This document shows positions 5,701-10,830 of a DNA stretch of 10,830 nucleotides, in pieces. The stretch covers positions 2,597,315-2,608,144 of the forward strand of contig FN649755.1 in NCBI GenBank assembly GCA_000310025.1, read 5' to 3'. The notes beneath the pieces are model-generated. The model did not search any database and was not told the origin of the DNA. It saw only the letters and a program-made list of their open reading frames with translations. This stretch comes from Ectocarpus siliculosus (taxonomy: Eukaryota; Sar; Phaeophyceae; Ectocarpales; Ectocarpaceae). The translations under genes and the position numbers were made by a program. Every line of letters starts with the position of its first letter. Position 1 is the stretch's first letter.

Positions 5701-6442
5701 TTATTATTTATACACAACAAGCTTCCTCGAGGAGCGAACTCTCACTGTGCCAAAAACACGTACGTGCCTACACCATCAAGATGGTACGAAGTTCGTCACA
5801 AAACATCATCCCGAACAGAGTGATACACAAAGTACTTAGCCAAGTCATACAAACAACACAGGGTCGGCGCGCCCTCGTCCGGATAGGTTCCAGGCAGTTT
5901 GCCAATAAAACTTGAAGAAGAGAACATGCCATGCCACGGACACCCAGCGTGGCTGAGTGTGAGAAAAGAGAAGCCCCCCGTCCGTCCTTCTCCAAATAAA
6001 TGCACCCACAGGTACGAAAATTGGTCGGGCGAAAACGCGCACTCTAGCCGGGTGTTCAGCGTACGTCTTCTGCTTCTGCGTCTGATAATCTGCCACCGGG
6101 TCGTCGTCTTTACCGGATGCATCCGATATCCGCTGGAACGCAAGTAAGTAAAGAGCGGACCTACTACACTAAACTACGTGTTGAACCACCAAGAGAGACG
6201 CGCAACATAAATATATACTTCCTCTGTATCAAAAGTCTGTGCCGTTATGGGCGCTCAGTCGTTGGGGTACTTAAACGTTGGCGTTTAGCCTTTGACCGGA
6301 TGCGTTTGACAGGCAAAGAGCATACGAAGATGACTAACAAAAAAAAAAAAATCGAAGACCGTGTTACACACTAAAATTAGGTCAAAATACTGTATGCCCA
6401 TTTTGGCCGTATTTCGGTATAAATCATTGAGAACTATTTTGA
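5701..6442. other. Stretch without a supportable gene
   Basis: Frames exist on both strands (for example minus 5796-6143, 116 codons, no ATG) but compete with one another. A possible plus-strand internal exon lies at 6060-6143: preceded by TTCAG, 28 codons including DNLPPGRRLYRMHPISAGTQ, then a GTAAGT donor at 6144. AATAAA words occur at about 5905 and 5995. A TATAAAT lies at about 6418. Confidence 0.25.
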
Positions 6443-6592
6443 GAATTTTACGACTTCGCAGTAGAACACACCGGGGTCAGAAAGCGACAGAGGGAAGGGA
6501 CGTTGGAGAGGGTGGTAAAATACGATAAGGAGGCTTTTGAGAAGGCTTACGCCTGGATGGCATCGAGTCCCAGCGACAGCGAGGACGACTAA
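6443..6592 (+). CDS. Likely C-terminal exon of an unrecognised protein
   Basis: After a TGA at 6440-6442 the plus frame is open for 49 codons to a TAA at 6590-6592. It reads EFYDFAVEHTGVRKRQREG, then TLERVVKYDKEAFEKAYAWM, then an acidic Ser-rich tail ASSPSDSEDD. The Lys/Glu-rich helix-like composition and acidic tail are typical of a real protein end and unlike the Arg/Cys/Ser-rich accidental frames around it. There is no upstream ATG, so it would be a terminal exon. Candidate acceptors are CGCAG at 6457-6461, GGTCAG at 6475-6480 and GACAG at 6486-6490; none has a strong pyrimidine tract. It could pair with the possible exon at 6060-6143. It could also be a fragment of a dead transposon gene. 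Confidence 0.35.
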   Translation, partial: EFYDFAVEHTGVRKRQREGTLERVVKYDKEAFEKAYAWMASSPSDSEDD

Positions 6593-6640
6593 TCGAGTTT
6601 TTCCCTTTCTTTTCCCCGACAGCAACAGACACTTTTTTTA

Positions 6641-7005
6641 CCCCGCAAGTGTCTTGGTTTTAGTGTGGGAACCCCAAGTGTCTTGGTTTTAATGTGGAAC
6701 TAAAATTGTCTTGGTTTTTGTGTGGCGTCACGATTATACTGGCTTGAGTATTGGCGGACGCGGCACGTATCGTTGAGTAGTAGGAGGGGGGGGTTGGGTT
6801 CGGGCGCTACTGTTGTTTGTTGCCCCGCAAGTGTCTCGTTTCTTGTGTGGGGCCTCCGAGTGTCTTGGTTTTAGTGTGGAACTTCCAAGTGTCTTGATTT
6901 GAGTGTGGGGGGTCACGATTTTACTGGTTGTAGTATGGGGGGCGCGTTTGGCTGATGGAGTATAGGAGGGGGGTTATCTTTGGGGTGGGGATAATTCTTG
7001 AGTTT
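6641..7005 (+). repeat. Twofold repeat of about 183 bp, each unit starting with three 29-bp subrepeats
   Basis: CCCCGCAAGTGTCT at 6641 recurs at 6823 (182 bp). CACGATT-TACTGG at 6729 recurs at 6914 (185 bp). Within each copy, the word GTGTCTTGGTTTTAGTGTGG, with variants, occurs three times about 29 bp apart (6651, 6679, 6707; 6833, 6861, 6889). The second copy ends in a G-rich tract. Confidence 0.7.
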
Positions 7006-7514
7006 TTGGGGGCGGGACAGGCGTTTAGCCCCACCCACCCCCTCCCTGGAAAAGGGCAAATATGGCCGTTTTTAGGCCAACTCAATATTTTCCGGCCGTT
7101 AGGCCGCATGGTTCAAGCACCAACTAAAAAAAAAGAAAAAAAAAATCTTACTCAAAAAACGCCTGAGAATTCAACGAAAAAATCGGAAAACAGATCGGAC
7201 ACCGTTAAGGGGGCGCAAAAACATAACGACACAGACTTACGATTCAGAGGAAGTATGGCATTAATTAAATAATGTTATGGGTTAGAATTAAATCATATCA
7301 CACACGCACAGCAAAAGTAAGGCAGCGCCGGTTTTAGATGTTTCGTTACGATGAGGAGATCTAACGTGCAAGAATGCCCGTCACGACACCCCCAACCCCA
7401 AGCCAAGTCCCTCAAGGAATGCTACATGCACGTGCCTGAAGAAGTAATAACCAGATCTCAGTTCCAGACGCCGTTAGTGAGACTCGCAACACAATCATCT
7501 GTGTCTCCGTCACT
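7006..7514. other. Gene-free stretch with an A-rich tract
   Basis: GC-rich GGCCGTTAGGCC-type words lead into an A9-G-A10 tract at 7126-7145. From 7270 to 7514 nothing recognisable is seen; this would be the 3' flank of the minus-strand gene remnant. Confidence 0.4.
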
Positions 7515-9059
7515 CTAGACCGCGCCGACGCCCTTCTCGCTCAACCCGTCAGATTCCTCACCGCTGGAGTCAGATTCCCCCGAATTCCACTTAATTAATC
7601 AAATAGTCAAGTGCACCGATCGAACTGTCGCCGTGCTCGTCCGAGACGGGGTCCTCCAGCTCGGCGTTCTTCGATTCCGCGGCCTCGCCGAAGGAAACGT
7701 CGTTGCTCGCAGGTGACTCGAGGGTCCCTGCCTCCGCGTGGTTCCGTTCCGCTACGTGCAATTCCTGCTGCTTCCTCGAGGCAAGAAAGAAGAGTGCCAA
7801 GGCATTGGAGACTCGCGAGGATGGCTGCAGTCGAGTCTCGACAGGTGGTTGGGGTCGGGCGGTGGTACGACCCTGGATCGGCCCAGTTTGAGGAGCACCC
7901 ACCGTAGGCCGGGATATAGGTTTCCCCCCTGTTCGCACGTCGGCGCCGCCCGACGTAGGGTGCAACGACTTCTTCTGTAGCCGCAAGCGAGCGAGCACTT
8001 TCTGTCCTTCTTGCACCTGCACCTGTTGCACAGGACCGCCTCCGGATTGCAACCGTACGCCAGCGTGACTGTCTTTCTGTCAAGGCCGATGTAAGGAAAG
8101 CACGCAGTTCTCGGCTGTGAGTTCGTCGCTGTCGCTCCCCGTTCCTCGCGGGTCAACGCCCCATCCTTTGTCGACAAACTCTGTCGCCAGCATGGTCTCC
8201 CTCAGGCAATTCTGCCAGTACCGGAAGATGGCGTTAACCCGTTGTCCCTGCTTGCGCAAGGGAAAACTAGACGGACAGTTGGCTGACGTCTTCTTCTTTG
8301 GGAGCTGGAGACAGCTCACGTAGTCCCCGACGTCGCCGGCGACGCGAGCAGCTGGGCGGGGGTTGAATGAACATGCCTAAGGCATCCTTGTAGAATAACG
8401 TGGTCGCCAAAAGTTTCGCGCATCCGTCGATACCCACAGCCCACGTACCGCTTGCGCCTCAAAAAACAACGGCTTCTCAAACAGACGCTCCGTCCGAACG
8501 CTCTAAAGAAAGAGTACCCTCATCTTGTCGGACGGAAGGCCGGAAATTGCCGGAAGATAAATAGTCACAGTCAGACCCCAGGAAGGTTACCAACGAGGGT
8601 TGTGTGTAACCCATCCGCGTTCCATACGCCCGTACGCCTTTTTTCGATTCTTGCCTGTTGGTTGGTCTGCAGATAGCACCGCCGGGGCACAAAGTCTGCC
8701 ACCCGTACATATTCCGTTCGCTTGGCTGATAACGGCTTGTCTTGGATTCCCGTCGTGACTCCTACGCCGAGAACCCACGCGGCGATTCCCCCCGCCTCTG
8801 ATTTTCGCCGTTCGTCTTCGGCAATCGCGCCATCTTTTCAGGCCGTTGCCTCCCTGCTCGCCTCGCTCTGCTGCATGTAGTAATCCTCCTCTGCGATCTT
8901 GCTCTCAAGATTGGGCAGGCCACCCGTATCCCTAACAAGAGGGCCTCCTCCTGCGTTCTCTGTCCGACCGGGTCTTTCCTCCCTTTCGACGGGCGAGTGC
9001 TCCGGAATCTCTCGCGTGGCGCTACGTCGCGGCGATGGGGGTGCGCACCTCCTCAGTGA
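7515..9059 (-). pseudogene. Decayed (or multi-exon) minus-strand gene of unknown family
   Basis: Reading order on the minus strand: 9059-8841 open (73 codons; LPNLESKIAEEDYYMQQSEA), TGA; 8837-8574 in the same frame (88 codons; AIAEDERRKSEAGG, then TEYVRVADFVPRRCYLQTN), TGA. The frame then changes: 8502-8380 (SVRTERLFEKPLFFEAQA), TAG; 8376-8083 (NAIFRYWQNCLRETMLATEF), TGA; 8079-7594 (162 codons, no Cys or Trp, ending ELEDPVSDEHGDSSIGALDY), TAA. A further frame change gives an acidic tail (NSGESDSSGEESDG) to a TAG at 7517-7515. The 303 codons from 8502 to 7594 hold two stops where about 14 are expected. Third positions are mostly G or C. CTTTCTTTAG at 8512-8503 and CAACCCCCGCCCAG before 8363 could be real acceptors, so some breaks may be introns. 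No family is recognised. Confidence 0.5.
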
Positions 9060-9429
9060 TTAGGTTGCCCTCTCTCTCTCCTGCTCCCGCTCCGTCAACG
9101 GTCACTTGTGACGTCTCCTTCTGTGTTGTCGACCACTGAAGTACGCGGGGTTAGCGTGCCTTCCGTAAGCTGGCGAAGGTACCATATTGGCCGCATACCC
9201 CCGCTTCCGCGTGCACCGGAATCTCTCGCATCGCGCTACGTCGCGGCGATGGGGGTGCGCACTTCCTCAGTGGATAGGTTGCCCTCTCTCTCTACTGCTC
9301 CCGCTCCGTGAGCGGTCACTTGTGACGTCCCCTCCTGTGTTGCCGACCACTGAAGTACGCGGGGTTAGCGTGCCTTCCGTAAGCTGGCGAAGGTACCATA
9401 TTGGTCGCATACCCCCGCTTCCGGGTGGA
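9002..9429 (+). repeat. 214-bp tandem direct duplication
   Basis: CCGGAATCTCTCGC at 9002 recurs at 9216. GGTACCATATTGG at 9178 recurs at 9392. Both anchors give exactly 214 bp, and the copies differ only by scattered substitutions. 214 is not a multiple of three, so the copies cannot both lie in one frame. On the minus strand each copy encodes MRPIWYLRQLTEGTLTPRTS, which is the upstream side of the 7515-9059 remnant. Confidence 0.9.
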
Positions 9430-9605
9430 ACCGGGCTCACCGGCCGAGGCGACGCCGGTGGCGTACCCGGTTGAGCTGTGGAGGGTTGTTTATCCCTCAA
9501 GGCCGTTGCCCCCGCCTACATACCTCTTCCACAGTTGATCTGGCAGCAGTTCAACCTATGCCGGCCGCTATTCCATTCATTGTTAAATACCCGGCCAGGG
9601 TAACT
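9430..9605. other. Gene-free stretch between the 214-bp duplication and the SINE
   Basis: A minus frame (9500-9267) runs into the duplication. Otherwise nothing is recognised. Confidence 0.3.
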
Positions 9606-9690
9606 GTTGAGCGTTGACTGGTGGTCTAGTGGTCATCGTGCTTCTCAACGAAAGCTAATGCCCGGGGTTCGAATCTCCCCTTGAGCATAA
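9606..9690 (+). repeat. tRNA-derived SINE head (tRNA pseudogene-like), copy 1
   Basis: A polymerase III A box, TGGTCTAGTGG (9622-9632), and a B box, GGTTCGAATCT (9666-9676), are spaced as in a tRNA gene. CTGGTGGTCTAGTGGT resembles eukaryotic tRNA-Glu. The T arm nearly folds (one C-C mismatch and one G-U pair). The anticodon arm is distorted (GCTT/AAGC with an 8-base loop), and the acceptor arms TGACTGG and CTTGAGC do not pair. It is therefore not a functional tRNA; a SINE head is the best reading. Confidence 0.55.
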
Positions 9691-9911
9691 ATTTCACTGC
9701 GCCCGAATTCATGACGAAGAAAAAGTCTGGGGAAATTGGCTTCGCAAATCAAGCCGATGAACCTCTTGTTGTACCGAAAGCGAGTTCCGGGCAAGACAGC
9801 GCTGATCACAGGGGTGGCATTCCTTGGGGGACGTGTTCGTGGCTGCAAAGCCAGATCGGACACGGGTATTAACTTTTGTTCAGGAGCACGATCACCAACC
9901 ACTACACCGCT

Positions 9912-9985
9912 AGTCAGCGCTGACTGTTGGTCTAGTGATCATCGTGCTTCTCAACAGTAAGTAACCACAAGATTTCGAAAGCTTG
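9912..9985 (+). repeat. tRNA-derived SINE head, copy 2 (degraded)
   Basis: TGGTCTAGTGATCATCGTGC then TTCTCAAC matches copy 1 at an offset of 306 bp, preceded by AGCGCTGACTG against AGCGTTGACTG. The B-box region has decayed to GATTTCGAAAGC. Its left part forms a perfect palindrome AGTCAGCGCTGACT at 9912-9925. The 220 bp between the heads may be the tRNA-unrelated body of copy 1. Confidence 0.5.
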
Positions 9986-10536
9986 CGTGACACGTATTCA
10001 TTCGTGGACAGGGCTCTTCATTGCCTCTTGACAGCCATGCAAAAGTTCTGATCCTCTGTACGGGCATGCATAGACTATGCACCTGAGAACGTGACGGACT
10101 AAACCCTGTTTCACTACGTAGTATATATGCCTAACTCTGTAAAGCTTCGGCGTTTGATTCTTAGTGCACGGTCCGGAGTGCACGTAGCTGAGCGCCCCGG
10201 GTCATGTTTGGCTCGTATACAGAACTGGCCCGCAATTAAGAAAAATTCTGTTCAGAAAAATAGGCTCAACGTTTCACGAAAAATAAGAAAACAGGGCTGT
10301 GAAACTCAGCTCAATCTCGGCCACAACGTAAGAAACCAGTAAGAAACATGATCGTTCGATACCCGCTAGATATAAAGAACAAGAGGGGTTGCTTGGGGAG
10401 GGTGTCCAATAAAAAATGTCCCCGGTGTGGAGGGCTGTTGCCGAGCGAGCCGCCTGATCAGAGGGGTTTCCACACGGGGCTGCTTTCTTCCCGTTGAAGC
10501 TTTTTTTTCTCATACTTTCTTTTTTCACACGTGCAG
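9986..10536. other. Gene-free stretch
   Basis: Only short frames with no protein-like composition. An AATAAA word lies at about 10408. The right end (10500-10536) is a pyrimidine tract serving as the presumed acceptor region for the next feature. Confidence 0.4.
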
Positions 10537-10704
10537 CACTGCGAAGTAAGGAATACTAGTGCGAAGAAGTACGATGCGATGGAACCACCTCCTGGCGATC
10601 CTACAGCAGTCGTTTTCTCTGCAGGTAATTGGGACCAATGGCTCGCTGCGCTACACAGGAAACACGAGGCCTCCATGTGGAAACCATGGAGGACCCCCAG
10701 ATAA
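10537..10704 (+). CDS. Exon-like segment with strong 3' splice site; C-terminal or gag-like fragment
   Basis: A T-rich tract (from about 10500) ending CACACGTGCAG at 10536 is a textbook acceptor. The following frame reads CEVRNTSAKKYDAMEPPPGD, then PTAVVFSAGNWDQWLAALHR, then KHEASMWKPWRTPR, and ends at TAA 10702-10704. An internal ATG at 10579 would give a 41-residue product on its own. A CAG followed by GTAATT at about 10621-10629 could be a donor, but the frame remains protein-like past it. The spacing of aromatic residues in GNWDQWLAALHRKHEASMW recalls the start of Copia-type Gag domains; that is only a resemblance. The segment is followed by a G-rich tract. The gene's other exons are not identifiable here. 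Confidence 0.4.
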   Translation, partial: HCEVRNTSAKKYDAMEPPPGDPTAVVFSAGNWDQWLAALHRKHEASMWKPWRTPR

Positions 10705-10728
10705 AGTGTCAATCTTGGTCGCGACAGA

Positions 10729-10745
10729 GGGGGGGGGAGGGGGGG
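10729..10745 (+). repeat. G-run (G9-A-G7), possible G-quadruplex
   Basis: Nine G, one A, seven G: enough G for four short G-tracts with minimal loops. It lies 25 bp after the stop of the preceding exon. Confidence 0.5.
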
Positions 10746-10830
10746 TACTCATAGTCGTGCATGTTACCGTAGCCGTTAGACCATTGCACATCCCTACGAA
10801 GCCGGGACGGAGCATGCCGGGTTTTCACCG

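Noticed and set aside
5642-5839. Poly-threonine ORF
   Set aside because: It is simply the AAC microsatellite read in one frame, with a GTG start and no protein-like continuation.
5796-6143. 116-codon minus-strand ORF
   Set aside because: No ATG at its start, overlapped by two other open frames, length within chance expectation.
7126-7145. Poly(A) tail of a retrotransposed copy
   Set aside because: The tract is interrupted by G, and no target-site duplication or upstream coding copy was found.
9108-9474. Two plus-strand ORFs sharing a repeated peptide
   Set aside because: The peptide is repeated only because the DNA is duplicated; the 214-bp period changes frame between copies.
9614-9687. 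Functional tRNA gene
   Set aside because: A and B boxes are present, but the acceptor arms do not pair and the anticodon arm is distorted; a SINE head or tRNA pseudogene fits better.
9645-9902. 85-codon minus-strand ORF containing GEIRTPG
   Set aside because: The GEIRTPG peptide is the antisense of the SINE B box, a common source of spurious protein predictions.

Overview
This window looks like nuclear DNA of a eukaryote. It has no dense, co-directional genes with ribosome binding sites. It has long stretches without a clear gene, trinucleotide microsatellites (AAC, GAA, CTG), several families of minisatellite repeats, a tRNA-derived repeat, a terminal-inverted-repeat (TIR) DNA element, and short coding-like segments that fit exons. 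Base composition is near 50% GC, and the best coding segments favour G or C at the third codon position. The CAA/AAC arrays and repeat load would suit a brown alga or another stramenopile, but no marker gene is present and this placement is a guess.

Layout. 1-168 (minus) is the best-looking coding exon; it runs off the left edge. 231-1860 holds a few weak open frames and a 219-bp TIR element (864-1086). 2133-3205 is a larger element of the same TIR family (about 1.07 kb, TA-flanked, 23/27 matching ends). It carries an 88-bp minisatellite and a 148-codon Ala/Pro/Thr-rich repeat frame. 3206-4700 contains a short minus-strand frame behind a pair of inverted E2F-like sites, then three diverged copies of a unit of about 210 bp whose spacings (213 and 207 bp) are multiples of three. 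4700-6440 is microsatellites and weak frames, including a 37-codon ORF with a good start context. 6443-6592 looks like the last exon of a plus-strand gene. 6641-7005 is a twofold repeat of about 183 bp built from 29-bp subunits.

7515-9059 (minus) is the largest coding signal: a decayed or multi-exon gene with long frames broken by a few stops and frame changes. Its upstream side merges into a 214-bp tandem duplication (9002-9429). 9606-9985 has two copies of a tRNA-like SINE head. 10537-10704 (plus) is an exon-like segment behind a strong splice acceptor.

No gene could be assigned to a named family with confidence. Isolated open frames of 70-130 codons are expected by chance in about 10.8 kb read in six frames, so most single-ORF calls carry low confidence. 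The repeat and TIR calls rest on direct sequence comparison and are firmer.
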